Positions 46,551 to 57,960 of a stretch of DNA of 64,000 bases are shown here, piece by piece. This DNA comes from Dermacentor variabilis (taxonomy: Eukaryota; Arthropoda; Arachnida; Ixodida; Ixodidae): positions 153,843,105 to 153,907,104 of the forward strand of contig NC_134572.1 in the NCBI RefSeq assembly GCF_050947875.1. Reading direction: 5' to 3'. The translations under genes were made by a program, and so were the position numbers. A model generated the notes under the pieces. That model was not told where the DNA came from. It saw nothing but the letters and a program-made list of their open reading frames with translations, and made no database searches. Numbering within the stretch: the stretch's first letter is position 1; each line of letters opens with the position of its first letter.

Positions 46551-48770
46551 TCCAGGACTGAGTATTTTCAATCATGTCTTTTACTAGCATCCTGAAGAAA
46601 ATGTTCCTCCCGGTGTCATAATAGCGCTACGAAGCTTCCAAACAGTTTCAAAAAGTACATATTCTCCCTTACAATTTCTTGCATGATTTCACGAGGCCAC
46701 CTGCAACAAAACTCTCCTCAACGCTACTCAACAATGATGTTCCAGTTCATTCATTTTTCTTTTGTTCCTCGTTTTTTACGCAAGAAAATACGCGGAAGAC
46801 AACCTAAATCTGCCAGCAGCAACTAAATTTGCAGTCAGAAGCCCTCACAACTTACAAGTGTTAGCGCATACAATAGTGCATACACCATTTACATCTACTG
46901 TATACTTTGTATAGTAAAATTTTACCATTTGAGTGCTTTTTGCTACTTTTTATGGGGTTACACGACGTCACTGCACCACCTGTGTCATGTATTTGGTCCT
47001 AAAATTTATTTAGTATTGTTCAGTGAACAAAATGTTTTCAGGGACAGAAAGATAAAGAAGACGAAAAAAAGGAAAGTTTGGGCGATAAACCAGACGCGGT
47101 TTCGGTTTATCTGCCAGCCTACACAGGAGTTCGGTTTTGGTTTAGCCTGCACAGGGTGAAGGGGAGAAGAGATAAATAGAGGAAAGAGAAGGAGAAAGGA
47201 CAGTGAGGTTGCTGCTTTACTGGAGGATCATGTCGACACAAGAGCTGGTCATTCAGGTCTGTGGAAGGTAGTTTGTAGATTTTAGGTTTTGGTTCTTTGC
47301 ATGATGACGCATCGCATGTAGGGCATATGTGAAGTCGATGCTAATGTTATTGAACACTTTGCTGTGGTCGTCACGCGTCTTAGAACTGATGGAACATAAT
47401 CTTGGGGCCTTCAGACATAAACGACCACTTTTTTGCTCACCATGTCTCGAAGAATTGATGAATTCATAGCTAATTAGTGTAACAAACTTGAGAGGCTATA
47501 GCTATAGCTTGGAGTCCGATTTATGAAAATGTGCCGATGTAAGAAGCATTCACGCGCACAGCGTTGCAGTTCTCACTTCTGTTCGAAACGATAACAGGCG
47601 ATGTATGATGCCTACTGAAGGCACGCAAGCAGTGCATGGAGGGCGTCCAGTACTTTTAGGTACATCGTGCTGATGTCTTGCACGGCCTAGTATAAATAAT
47701 GAAAATAATGTCAACCAGCCACTGCAGTATTACGACGACCCGCTGATCTTTTTCTGGCAGCTTCTCGGGAACGGATGAGGTGTTGGACGCTTTCGTGGCG
47801 TCTTGCGCATCATAGAATCGATAATTGCCTGCAAATACAGTAGAATAATCAGCAGTCAGGTCCTCCACAGCTTCCTTATACTTGGCTCCTTTTTCCTTGG
47901 CATTTGTTTTCTTGGGCTCGTTGATAAAGAAGGCAGTTATGACACATATATGGCCTGTACATCATAGATGCTGTAGTTATTTGATAGACGTAGGCGACGG
48001 GAGCGTTGTTGGCGTCATTTTCAAGCTATGTCGGCAGCTTCTCGGTGAAAAGATTGATCTTGCGCCATCTGCCTAAATATATTCCTATATTATTCATGAA
48101 GGGGACCTTCCCTTGGACATGCATCATGGTGTTGAAAACGGTTACGACCCCGCAGAGTGGTGCAGCGAGAGGAGTAGCGAGAGCAGGCCGTCACGTTCGT
48201 GCACACACTGCTTGGATGTCGAAACTTGATGCATATCCTGCAGTGCAGTGGTCTTTCTAAGAATGGATAGAATATATATGCACAAAATGGACTACCGCAT
48301 CGCGTGACTGAAGCTATTCACAGTTCGCAATGGCAGTCACACAACGTGAGTTTTCAGTGCGAGAAACATTTGTTATGACGGCGCTATTTGTGGCTGGCTA
48401 AGTAGGCAGTGGCCAATCTGTGTTTCATATAGCCTCCTTGATGTCCTGGAGAAAACCGGACGTGACCTGCTGGCGTGGCAAAACATGAAAGCGGACCTGC
48501 CCACACCGAGCTTGGTAGCCTGGCGCAAAGCCTAACGAGCCTCGTATTCGGCATATATAGAAAATTATTGCATTGTCGTTTGATTGTAGATATTAGCATA
48601 GAATTATTTAATGGATCTTAATTCGGGGGGGGGGGCACTCGCTTATATTATATTGCTACGCGTTGCGGTAGCTTTTGCATCTTTATTACGCATGGTCTAT
48701 CAGTAAAGAAAAATGGCAACTAAAAAATATGGTATTTCGCACGAGAAACCTCAAAAGCTGAAAAGAGCAA
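46551..48770. other. Region without supported gene
   Basis: Short frames only. No domain, no paired splice sites. A purine-rich stretch runs 47160-47200, and a G run sits at 48627-48636. Confidence 0.45.
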
Positions 48771-48774
48771 GAGT

Positions 48775-48905
48775 AAATTTTAATGAAGAGAAAGAGGACA
48801 GGTCTGCCTGGATAGCGTCTCTAGCCTGCTATTTCTCACAAAGTAAGGGGAACTGGGAGATACACTGAAATGTGGGTGGCATGTGATAAAAGGTGGGGAG
48901 CTTAC
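48775..48905 (+). repeat. SINE-like copy G2
   Basis: Shares order and wording with the insertion at 14499: ttttaatgaagagaaagagg, then tagcgtctctagcctgctat, then gggaactgggagataca. More diverged and shorter; no target duplication recognised. Confidence 0.5.
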
Positions 48906-50165
48906 GCAAGGTCATTGGACGTGGTGAAATCCGCAGATATCAAGAGACACAGTGATGAAGCTTTATTCGACTTCAGGTAACAGTAACCTTATGGGAAAGG
49001 ACGTCTCTTACGCAAACTTTCAAAGTAATTTTTTTCTTCTTCATTCGCGTAATCCCTGTTTAGCACTCACATAAAGCAACCACTGCTGTTATTTATCTCT
49101 CACATATTCTTGCAGTTAGCATTACGTGTTCTCGATTTTCCAGGGAAGAAGAGCAAGCCGCATGGAAGCAGGGACCACGCATGAAAGGCGAACGTCACAA
49201 TTGATTTGTGTAAAAGTGCGAGCAATAAATTTCCACTTCGCTTACCTACACCTGTACAGTCGTTCTCTTCCACACGGTTCAACAAGGCTCAACGTGATTC
49301 GTGTTTGGTGATAAGGTCAAACGACGCAGGGGTGAGGTCTTGCTAAAGATGTTCTGTGTAATTCAGAGAAAAAAACATGCACACAGAGTGCTATGCAGTG
49401 CTTGTTCTTCGTCTGTGTTGCTCTAGTAATTGCGCTCCAGCGAAAAGCCATCCTAATGATGTGCCAACAAGGCAAATCACCGCAGAACTGAAAGCTGGGC
49501 GAGTTGGCACCTCTTCGTATTAATGCTTTCTCTTGAGAAATAAATGCACGGACGACGGGAAGGACTGCACGACATCAGTATTAGTCGTGAGTTCGTACTT
49601 TTGATTGAAGGATCGTGGTTTATACGAACCTTAGATGCGCCACTTAGAAGTAAATCTAACAGAATAACTAACTAGGAAAATATACAGAAATTCTGACAAT
49701 TGTGTACTAATGTGTGCGCATCATTTGGCTTGGCTGTGGCTTCGTTTTTGTTTAATTTCGCTTACTTGCTCATCCTAGTTTATGCACGTCTACCGATGGT
49801 TTCTCCACTGCAAAAAATGCTTAGGCTTAGCAGACAATTCTAAGATTTCCTCGCCGCAACCGTCCCCTTAAATGCGATCGTACCAATTGAGCCGGAACGC
49901 TGGGCACGAGATTGCATCGACGTAGACGAGTGGTCGAAAGGGAACACCAGCTGTAGCGTGACAGCAGAGTGCAGTTACCCAATGCGATGTCATCCTCGAT
50001 GTCGCTCTCACAAGGCTGTGTTACGCGCACCTCCCTTGTCCATGCAAGCTCTCTCCTTCGCTATGGCTTCTCCTCGGTAAGGTCCAATGAAAATGCGCCA
50101 AGAGTGTCAAAGCGTTCGCTTGTCCGTCAGGTGTTGATAACTCTAAGGATGCTCAGCAGCATTCA
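48906..50165. other. Region without supported gene
   Basis: No frame with domain content. Nothing repetitive recognised. Confidence 0.45.
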
Positions 50166-50169
50166 TGCG

Positions 50170-50595
50170 AATATTGAACCACCCAAATTTCAAGTTGGCC
50201 CACCCGGATGGAAGTTGGCCCACCCCCAGATGTAGGCCGCCCACCCCCCAAACTTTAGATTGGCCCACCCCCAAATTTCATATTGGGACACCGCCTAATT
50301 TCAGTGTGACTACGTTCAAGTTTCATGTTGGCGGTCCCCCCGTTTAATTTGGCCCATATCCAAATAGCAAGTTGTGCCACCCCTAAATTTAAGTTAAGCC
50401 CACCCCCTAGTTTATGTTGGCCCACCCATAAATTTCAAGCCGGCCCACTTGCAAATTTTAAGTTGGCTCGCACAAAAATTTCTAGCTTGCCAACACCCAA
50501 ATTTGACTTCACCCACTTCCAAATGACAAGTTGACCAAACCCAAAATTTTAAGCTGACTCACCCCCAAATTTGCATTGGCTCACCCCTATTATAA
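50170..50595. repeat. Decayed minisatellite of about 18 units, 23 bp each
   Basis: Unit close to TTGGCCCACCCCCAAATTTCAAG, repeated with many substitutions and small indels from 50170 to 50595. The open frames here (Pro/Thr-rich) are by-products of the repeat. Confidence 0.85.
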
Positions 50596-51310
50596 ACTTC
50601 CACATGCATTTTGACGGATCTTATGTACTTCTATGGGTTTTCTGTTTTTCTTTAAATTTTTGCTTTAAATCGTTCCTCATCGCTTGAAAGCTATCAAACA
50701 TGTACATTTACATCATCCCAAAGATTACACGTCTCAATTTTGAAAATTACGCTTTTTTGTGCGAATAGAAGACCTTACCTTTTTTGTGTGACAGAGCTGC
50801 GGAGCTCGCCAAGGAATACGCATTGAAAAATTAAAGATCGCGACCATGCACCAGCTGTTCTTTTCTACTGGTCGGTCGCGCGACACGTGCAGTAGGATAT
50901 GCGGACTCTTTTGTCTAATAATATAGGTGGCAGACTGACGCCAAAACTGCCTCATATATCAGCACTGCCCAAAGAGTGTCGTGAGAATAACAGATCATAA
51001 GGATTCAATGGAGTGCTGAATTGCGAAGGCTAGATGGGACATCGCTGTAGAAAGGCACAAAGAACATCAGCTACATTACCATGTATTGAATTTGTGACCA
51101 CTACTACTACTGCATTGCGCACAAAACCGGAATATGTGCTACAAAAGGATTATGTACTACAACGTGTCGCTGACAGTAATTCCTTACCAAGGCTCTTCAA
51201 CCCAGCGCGCCACGAAAGCGTAGGAGATGATCTTGCGAGCCACAAGCGTTAACGAAAGCTTGTAAATGCCTCTACAACGTATATGTGTGCGTTCATTACT
51301 GTATGTGCAG
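50596..51310. other. Region without supported gene
   Basis: AT-rich, no supported coding sequence. Confidence 0.45.
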
Positions 51311-51320
51311 TATATACTGC

Positions 51321-51440
51321 TGTATGTATGTATGTATGTATGTATGTATGTATGTATGTATGTATGTATGTATGTATGTATGTATGTATGTATGTATGTA
51401 TGTATGTATGTATGTATGTATGTATGTATGTATGTATGTA
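51321..51440. repeat. (TGTA)n microsatellite, about 29 units
   Basis: Uninterrupted TGTA/GTAT repeat of about 118 bp. The words tatatactgctgt occur on both sides (51311 and 51445), so a flanking word was duplicated with the tract. All Cys/Met/Tyr-repetitive frames here are artefacts. Confidence 0.95.
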
Positions 51441-51581
51441 CTGTATATACTGCTGTGTGTACTATATGTCCCGCATCACTGGGTATATAGTTATTATCAC
51501 CCAATCTCGGCAGTCGCATGCTAGGCGATGCGCCTGGTTAACTTCTTCAGCATATCATTAAAGTTGCGTCCCTCCCTCTCT

Positions 51582-52359
51582 TTAGAGGCGCATCATCTTT
51601 CGTAGCAGCGTTCCGTGATGAGATGTGCTACATATCTTTTGAATGGATGACGCTGTAATATTGTACAGTACGCGGGAGTGAAAAATAAACACAAAACAAA
51701 TTAAGACAGCGCCATCGAATGGCGGCGGCACCGGTGCTTCCGTAAGCATGGCTCGAAGAGCGTGTTTCGCAGCGTGTGCAGTGCGCAAGATTCGGCGTTC
51801 GAAGGCTTCCTCACTGGGCACCCACTTCATTGGAACAATCAACTGCATCCGAGCCGACGCTCTCACCAGCTGAGAGGCCACCTTGACCTGTTCCCCACTG
51901 CACAACTGGTCCTGGAGAGCTTGCATTCTTGAGCCTTATTGTAGGAGCATTCGGGAGAACGCAAATGGGGACAGCGCGCTGGCTATGGATGTGACACCGT
52001 GATCGGCTTTTGTTTGCTCCCGGACATAAGCCCGCTGTCGGCAAGCTGGCATGTAGAGGCTCCCATTCGTGGACCGTGTCGTACAGCCACCTGAGATCAA
52101 CACGCCAACACAACGCCTTCCGTATGACCCTCCTATCTGGCACCGGTTCCGCAATGTCTCCGACACGGCGATACCTGCTTCTACATGATGTGTAGGCTGC
52201 ATGCTTGCCTTTGGCTCGTTCAAATATATCACGTGTCCTCTGAAATGTAATTTAGGTGCCATCGTCTGTGTGCTGTTTGTGTATTTTAAGTGTGCCTTGT
52301 ACAAGTATGCCGGGTATTTGTACTTCTGCGTACGGCGTCTATATCTTTCCGGAGTGATC
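51582..52359 (-). other. Overlapping minus-strand open frames, product unknown
   Basis: Frames 51926-51582, 52143-51811 and 52376-51936 overlap on the minus strand. The first contains AHAAKHALRAMLTEAPVPPP, which looks protein-like, but no ATG context, splice pair or known domain supports a gene. A decayed coding repeat is possible. Confidence 0.25.
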
Positions 52360-52491
52360 ATGAACGCATTACCCAAACAAACATGCTACATACAAGAATA
52401 CAAGGAACTTGCAACAGCTTTGTTGCGAAAAGCAGTTCTTTGCCATAGAACAACGCCACACAGAGGGAAAGACGATGTGAGTATGCTACAG
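52360..52491 (+). CDS. Two-exon candidate gene, exon 1
   Basis: ATG at 52360 (gtgatcATGa) opens 44 codons: MNALPKQTCYIQEYKELATA and LLRKAVLCHRTTPHRGKDDV, ending SMLQ exactly at a strong donor CAG|GTAAGTG (52492). Phase 0. The peptide is helical and basic. I do not recognise the family. An upstream exon is possible because the frame stays open to 52201. Confidence 0.5.
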
Positions 52492-52604
52492 GTAAGTGTT
52501 TTTAAGGTATTATTATTCTTTGGGAGCTTCAACTACTTTCCGAGGGCTATATATCTATGTGAGTTTGTATCTGACCGTTTCCCTCTATCTCGGTCACTGA
52601 GTCC

Positions 52605-52800
52605 GTGTCCGAATGGGTAGCGGATCGGGCTGCTGTGCTGAGGTAAGGAGGTTCGAAACCAAATATCCAACCAACTTGACTCCCTGAGTATGTAGCAATG
52701 TGAAAATTTTTGCCGCTGTTCAACGAGCCTCTTTCACGACCGCATGGACGACCGTAGACGCCGGACTGCCTAAGCGCCGCTGTTCGCAGGAGCTCTGACG
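52605..52800 (+). repeat. tRNA-like SINE in the intron
   Basis: Head ccgaatgggtagcggatcgg, gctgctgtgctgaggtaagg, aggttcgaaacc has A-box-like and B-box-like pieces (GGTTCGAAACC). Body follows with gtatgtagcaatgtgaaaat and ctctttcacgaccgcatgga. A tRNA-derived SINE typical of ticks is the likely identity. Confidence 0.6.
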
Positions 52801-52865
52801 CCGGCTATTACTATTGGGTATTAGTTATGTGCTGTTCTTCAATTAATCTTTTTGATTATGCGCAG

Positions 52866-53105
52866 AAACTAGAAAGAGAAATTTGGATCCAGCTCAGTTT
52901 AGGAAATGTGGGACATACAGGTATGCTAGAACCAGCGCCAACAAAATCCGTATCGTTACGCGCCTTTCAGACAATAGCGAGGGAACTCACGGGCACGGTT
53001 GGCAAACCAAGAGCAAAACTCAAAGAAATATACGTAGGAGAAGCAATTAAGCAGACATACTCAAAAGACCTTCGAAAGAAATTACGAAGACCCTGCAATA
53101 TGTGA
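52866..53105 (+). CDS. Two-exon candidate gene, exon 2
   Basis: After acceptor tttttgattatgcgcag the frame continues in phase 0: KLEREIWIQLSLGNVGHTGM, LEPAPTKSVSLRAFQTIARE, LTGTVGKPRAKLKEIYVGEA and a Lys/Arg-rich end to TGA at 53103-53105. Low-complexity free, basic and helical, it looks like real coding sequence, but no domain is recognised. The frame is open again for about 35 codons after the stop. The overlapping minus-strand frame 52967-53509 is a shadow. Confidence 0.5.
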   Translation, partial: KLEREIWIQLSLGNVGHTGMLEPAPTKSVSLRAFQTIARELTGTVGKPRAKLKEIYVGEAIKQTYSKDLRKKLRRPCNM

Positions 53106-53283
53106 AGACCGCGAGATAGTGCCGTGGTGAAAGAAGAGAAAGACGAGGACAACGAAGCTTCCTCGCACGGAGGCGAATTTTGTGCTGAGTGAAAGAAAAC
53201 GACGTCGAAGGCCATCAGACAGTTGAACGCGCACAGCAGTGAAATAGAAAACAAAGTGTCACAATCAGGAAATCCCGCGGAGC

Positions 53284-53900
53284 TTGGTTCCGCTGGATCC
53301 CGCCTGGTTCGAAAACGCGGTCCAGATACCGCCCAGTGCACGAGAAAAATCCAAGTCGCGTTCCCGATCACGCTTCCAGTCATCCTGCGCCCGCAACCGC
53401 GTGAAGCGTCAGGCTGCCCTGGCATTGCAGGCATCCGCTCAGCCCTACGACAAGGCACCATTCGGCAAGCCGGCAATCTCAGCAGCTGCCCCAGACCAGC
53501 AGCAGCCACGGGCCATGGAGAACACTAAAACCAAGGCGGCACCTCGGGAGGTGTGTTGCCCAAGGGATCACGTACAGCTCGCTCCCCCCACTCTTCATGC
53601 CACAAGACGTCCCGCTCCACTCTCCCACCGAACACCAACAATCATACCTTTTCCGAAATCTCGCGGCTCCTCCGTGACATGCAATCGCGTCACGCGCAAC
53701 CGCATGCACAGCTGGAGGCTCTAATAGAGCGCACAAATGCCAGAATACAGCCAGCAATATATAGACAGCGCGCGGCATGAATCTCTAGCGCTACGCCAGG
53801 AAATCATAACCGCAATGCAAGCATCAGAGGAGCGGATGCATTCCCTATTCGCCGAGTTTCTCCCCTATTCGGAAATACATCTTAACTTGAAGCCCCTGCT
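53284..53900 (+). pseudogene. LINE B copy 2 ORF1 C-terminal part
   Basis: Arg/Ser/Pro-rich sequence (KTRSRYRPVHEKNPSRVPDH, RLPWHCRHPLSPTTRHHSAS) matching 11870-12090 of copy 1 in wording and frame breaks, then on to a helical segment near 53700-53880. The zinc knuckles of copy 1 lie upstream of the break and are missing here. Confidence 0.65.
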
Positions 53901-54263
53901 TGACATGATTTAGACGACGCCTGTCGAACAACGCAACAAAAGGAACGCAATGAACGTCTTCAGCGCGTTCGCACCAGGCGTCACTTATATCAAGTCAAGC
54001 ATGAGCTTAAAGTTGTATTGGTGAATTGGGAGGTTCGTCTCCCGTTTGGATTCTATAGGAACCCCGCTGCCGGCTTTCCAGTCCGCACGGCCCCAACTAC
54101 ACCTCACAGGTGCAAGATCACAAGCACACTGACACGCGGCCGCTTCCACTCACGAGGATGATGGCGGCCCTTAGCCAGCAGCAGATCGTGTTCTGGCAGA
54201 GGAGCTGCAGGGTTCACCGTCAAAACAGGGCGTCCCTGCAACAGCATTCTGCTGGGTCCAGGC

Positions 54264-54381
54264 ACTCTCCTGATATTTCCTCCTACAAGAACGAAACTGC
54301 TCCCCTTCTTGTAGGCTTTCCGAAGAAGTACGTCAAGAAGGGGAGCAGTTTCATTCTTGTAGGAGGAAATATCAGGAGAGT
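54264..54381. repeat. 48-bp inverted repeat with 22-bp loop at the LINE D 5' junction
   Basis: Arms 54264-54311 and 54334-54381, one mismatch (c/t). The left arm is ordinary LINE B sequence, also present in copy 1; the right arm is its inverted copy. Loop taggctttccgaagaagtac plus gt, source unknown. Confidence 0.95.
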
Positions 54382-55549
54382 AACAGCGACACTCAAGCTT
54401 GAAGCCCTAGGAGTCCATAATACTATAAGAGAAATTATAGACGCCCACCTCACAAGCCAACGAGAACGACTAGCCCTCACACCAACAGGAAGGACAGTCC
54501 TAGCGCGCCTAGGCTACCCCACACACGGCAAAGGCCACGAACAAGCAATTCATCTGGCCCCCAACTTCCGGGAACACATCAAGGTAGCCCCTATCCCCAG
54601 AAGCATGCACCCGGAACATCATGCCGATCGTCGCCAAGCTCGCGCAAAAACTCTACAGACAAAATATGGCAGTCTCCCCACCACACTATACACAGATGCC
54701 GCGCAGTACCCCCAAAAGGCAGCCATGACGGCCAGCGTTGTCGACTATAACCTACAAGAGGTGGTCTCGATGACGTTCCGCACTGCCAGCGCCCTCGTAG
54801 CGGAGGAGACAGCCATCGCCTTGGCCATCACCTCTAGTCCGACCAACGAGTACGTCACAATCATTACTGACTCCCAGGCGGCTTGCCGGAGCTACGCGAG
54901 AGGCAGAATATCTTCAATCGCCCACCGACTCCTCAAACAAGCCTCCCAATTGCCGGACGTTGAAATAGTGTGGACTCCAGGACACGAGTCCCTCCGTGGA
55001 AATCAGCGTGCGCACGCTGTAGCCCGAGCTCATGCCTCCCTGGCGCCACAAGAGAGGGATACGGCCGCCTCCATGGAGCCCGTACCTTTACAATACAACG
55101 CCATACTACAACACCACAGATTCAACAGACGAAAATACCCGCCTCCACACAAGACCCTCTCACGTGAAGACGCCGTAACATGGCGACAACTACAAACCAA
55201 CACATACCCCCATCTAAGCAGACTACACGCAATACACCCTACACTATATTCATACAAATGTCCCCTTTGTAATGATTACGCCTCCCTATATCACACCACA
55301 TGGGCGTGCCCCAACGTGAAGGCGGCCCCGCAAATACCCGAGCACCCACACCCACACCCACACCCACACCCGAGCAGTGGGAGGCCGTGCTGACTAGTTC
55401 GGGCCCTCGTAACCAGCAGCAACTGGTGCGGCGGGCCCGGGAGACAGCAAGAGCCGCAGGAGCCCTGGACTAAGGGCGCCTCCCGCACAAGCAGAAAGAC
55501 ACCTGCTTGCCCTTTCTTTTTAATAAATGTTTCTCCTCCTCCTCCTACT
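54382..55549 (+). mobile_element. LINE D: 5'-truncated LINE inserted in LINE B copy 2
   Basis: About 1.17 kb carrying only RNase H and zinc finger, with a 3' end aataaatgtttctcctcctc. It is flanked by CTGCTCCCCTTCT (54297-54309 and 55550-55562), a 13-bp target duplication present once in copy 1 (about 12690). Between the left duplication and the LINE lie 22 bp of filler and a 48-bp inverted copy of the upstream target (54334-54381). The open frame is intact over about 340 codons, so it is younger than its host element. Confidence 0.85.
54390..55470 (+). pseudogene. LINE D RNase H and zinc finger, within a chimeric frame
   Basis: Part of one open frame from 54110 to 55393. Its first 65-90 codons come from LINE B ORF2 and from the inverted flank, the rest from LINE D. 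Blocks: LEALGVHNTIREIIDAHLTS, TLYTDAAQYP (first Asp), VAEETAIALAITS (Glu), VTIITDSQAACRSY (second Asp), WTPGHESLRGNQRAHAVARA, then CPLCNDYASLYHTTWAC. A (CCACAC)n expansion at 55346-55371 shifts the frame; EQWEAVLTSSGPRNQQQLVR and the stop follow in another frame near 55473. Confidence 0.8.
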
Positions 55550-57960
55550 CTGCTCCCCTTCTCTTTCGTGCTTCACCACTTTGTGGTGAAGCACGACTGG
55601 GTAGTTCCCCACTCGGGGGGGCTCTAGTATCAAAAAACTTAACGTACAACTCCCATACTATAAACATTGACATCCCACCCCAAGTTCTCCAAATCATTAC
55701 ACAGTGCAAGAACAGTCGCAGTGTCCACATACTCAATGCGTACAGTGCTCCGCACCCATGCACACACTCATTTCATCGCTTTATAATAGAATTTAGACGT
55801 CTTGGGCGCATCCTTCTCGTATGCGGCGACTTCAACGCTAAGCATATGGTTTGGGGGTACCGCAAATCTGCAGGCAAAGGTGCTCCTCTGGGATGAATTA
55901 TGTAACTTGAGATATACTTGATATATACTATATGTAACTTGAGATATATACAGACCCAGGGTAGGTAACACGTTTCGATAACAGTGTCACACGTGACTCA
56001 TGCCCTGACTAAATTGTTACCAAAAATACAGGACCAGTGACTGCACATGGTCCTTTCGACAAATATCCAGGCAGTGACCATTACATCTGGACCACTACGC
56101 TACCACTGCACAGTGCACACTGTCTTGAGCGCAAGGTATGGATCACGGTTTGCTCGTGGCTCAGGGAGCGTCGACAGACACCTCCTGGAGGGGTAGGACA
56201 CGAGCACTGGCACGAGTCCCTTTCTGCTGACCAAGACGCGTGTACGCGCACACTGGTTACCACAACTGCAACCCCGGTCGCGGACCCACACCTACAACAT
56301 CTTTGGGAGGCACGTACAGTGCTCACGCGGCGTTGGAAATGCCAACGCCTCAATCGCTAGGTTCGTCTGCGTATCGACAATATTTCGCACGAGGCACAAG
56401 AATCTGCTCAAAATCTCGGGTGGAACAGCTGGCGAGGTTTCTGTGAACGTCTCTCAGTCATCCTAGTCGCTGCGACAAGATGGTCGATACTTCGCGCATT
56501 GGCGGTTCTATGCGCTACAAATACACCAAGATTTCATCGCCTACGCAGCGTAATATAGAAGTACCGAGACGACTCATCTGCTCTTCTCAAAGAGCTAGAA
56601 AAACGTTTCATGTCTACCGGTCCACCATCACAGTATCCCGAATACCCGTACGCAGAAGAGCCTAACGAGTAACTCAACGTGGACATCATAATCAATGAGG
56701 TTCGCGTGGTACTTCAAGATCTCCGTCAAAACGCTGCCCCAGGGGCAGATCATATCGGATTTCCCACCCTGCGAAACCTCAGTGATTCAGATCTACATCA
56801 TCTAACAAACCCATTCAATCATCAATGGCACCAAGGCATGCTTCCGCAGGCATAGCGTCAAGCTGATATTTCGCTAATACCTAAACCAGGCAAGCCCATT
56901 GCCATAGAAAACTTACGAGCAATATCCCTTGCTTCCTTAATCGGAAAGTTAATGGGACGCGCGCTTTTGCGCCGTCTACAGTCTTTCTTCAAACTACAGT
57001 CTTTTTTCTGCCACTCACAGTTTGGATTTCTGGAACATCTCTCCACGCAGGGCGTGCTTCTAGAGTTAAAGATGTTAGCAGCCCTCCGTTCCGTGCCCAC
57101 AAGAAGGTCATCCTCGCCCTTTATCTAAAGTAAGCATTGGATGACATGGTACACGACTTGATTCACCGAAAGTTTGCTGAAGCACGCCGCGGTAGCCACG
57201 TGTATAACTACATTTGTTCCTTTTTGTGCGAGAGAATAGACACCATTGGTATAGGGCCACATCTGTCGCACACGATTCGTCTCACAGGTCGCGGCACCCC
57301 ACAGGGATCAGGTCTACCCCCCACTCTATTGAATATCACCATCGCAAGACTGAGTGGCTCGACCAGATCCCCGATGTTGCACATGCGATTTACACAGACG
57401 ACATCACGATCTGGATGACGCAAGGGTTAGACGGGGCCACTCAGGATCGGCTGCAGCAGGCCGTCGACATCGACACCACTTACGTATGACATGGCACCTT
57501 GTCCTGTGCTTCACAAAAGTTCGAGCTTGTCCATATACGCGCGCGTAGCATCACCCCTCTACCCGACATCACGGTATACGTGGATGGCGCTCCTGTACGC
57601 CAGGTTGACCGTGCTCGTACTCTTGGACTACAGGTTCAAGTGAAGGGAAGGTGAATTGCACTGTCTCTCTCTTGCCCCGGCAGACCGAACATACTCTGGC
57701 CATGATTCGGCGGGTCTCCAACAGGCGCTCAGGTCTACGAGAACGGTGCCTACTGCGCCTGGTGGAGGCCTCCATGAACGGTCTCATTACTTACCACCGT
57801 CCCTCCTACAGACTTACCCAGTCGGAAAAGATACGGGTCGACGCCATGATTCGAAAGGCGACCAACCTTGCCCACGGCCTTCCACACTACACCACCACGA
57901 AACGTTTGTTAGTGGAAGGGGCGCATAACACTCACGGCGACGAGTTGGAAGCTCAGTAGT
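55550..57960 (+). pseudogene. LINE B copy 2 ORF2: endonuclease remainder, linker and RT
   Basis: Endonuclease and linker pieces mirror 12690-13640. RT blocks: VVLQDLRQNAAPGADHI-like (about 56705), a VKLMGRALLRRLQSFF-like block (about 56945), ARRGSHVYNYICSFLCERID (about 57183), LTGRGTPQGSGLPPTLLN (about 57280) and AIYTDDITIWMTQ with intact YTDD (about 57387). The thumb reads RSGLRERCLLRLVEASMNGL and ITYHRPSYRLTQSEKIRVDA. Stops and shifts are frequent. Confidence 0.75.
55567..55595. repeat. 13-bp hairpin, 3-base loop, in LINE B copy 2
   Basis: CGTGCTTCACCAC, TTT, GTGGTGAAGCACG. Copy 1 reads cccgcttctgcactttacgg at this place and has no hairpin. Confidence 0.9.

Noticed and set aside
50165..50534. 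Pro/Thr-rich repeat proteins
   Set aside because: Translation of the 23-bp minisatellite; unit length not a multiple of three.
50170..51440. CRISPR array
   Set aside because: The repeats are directly adjacent without unique spacers and the genome is eukaryotic.
51184..51561. Several Tyr/Val/Cys/Met- or His/Ile/Thr-repeat proteins
   Set aside because: Direct translation of the (TGTA)n microsatellite.
52967..53509. 180-codon minus-strand frame
   Set aside because: Opposite to exon 2 of the candidate gene and to LINE B ORF1; no domain of its own.
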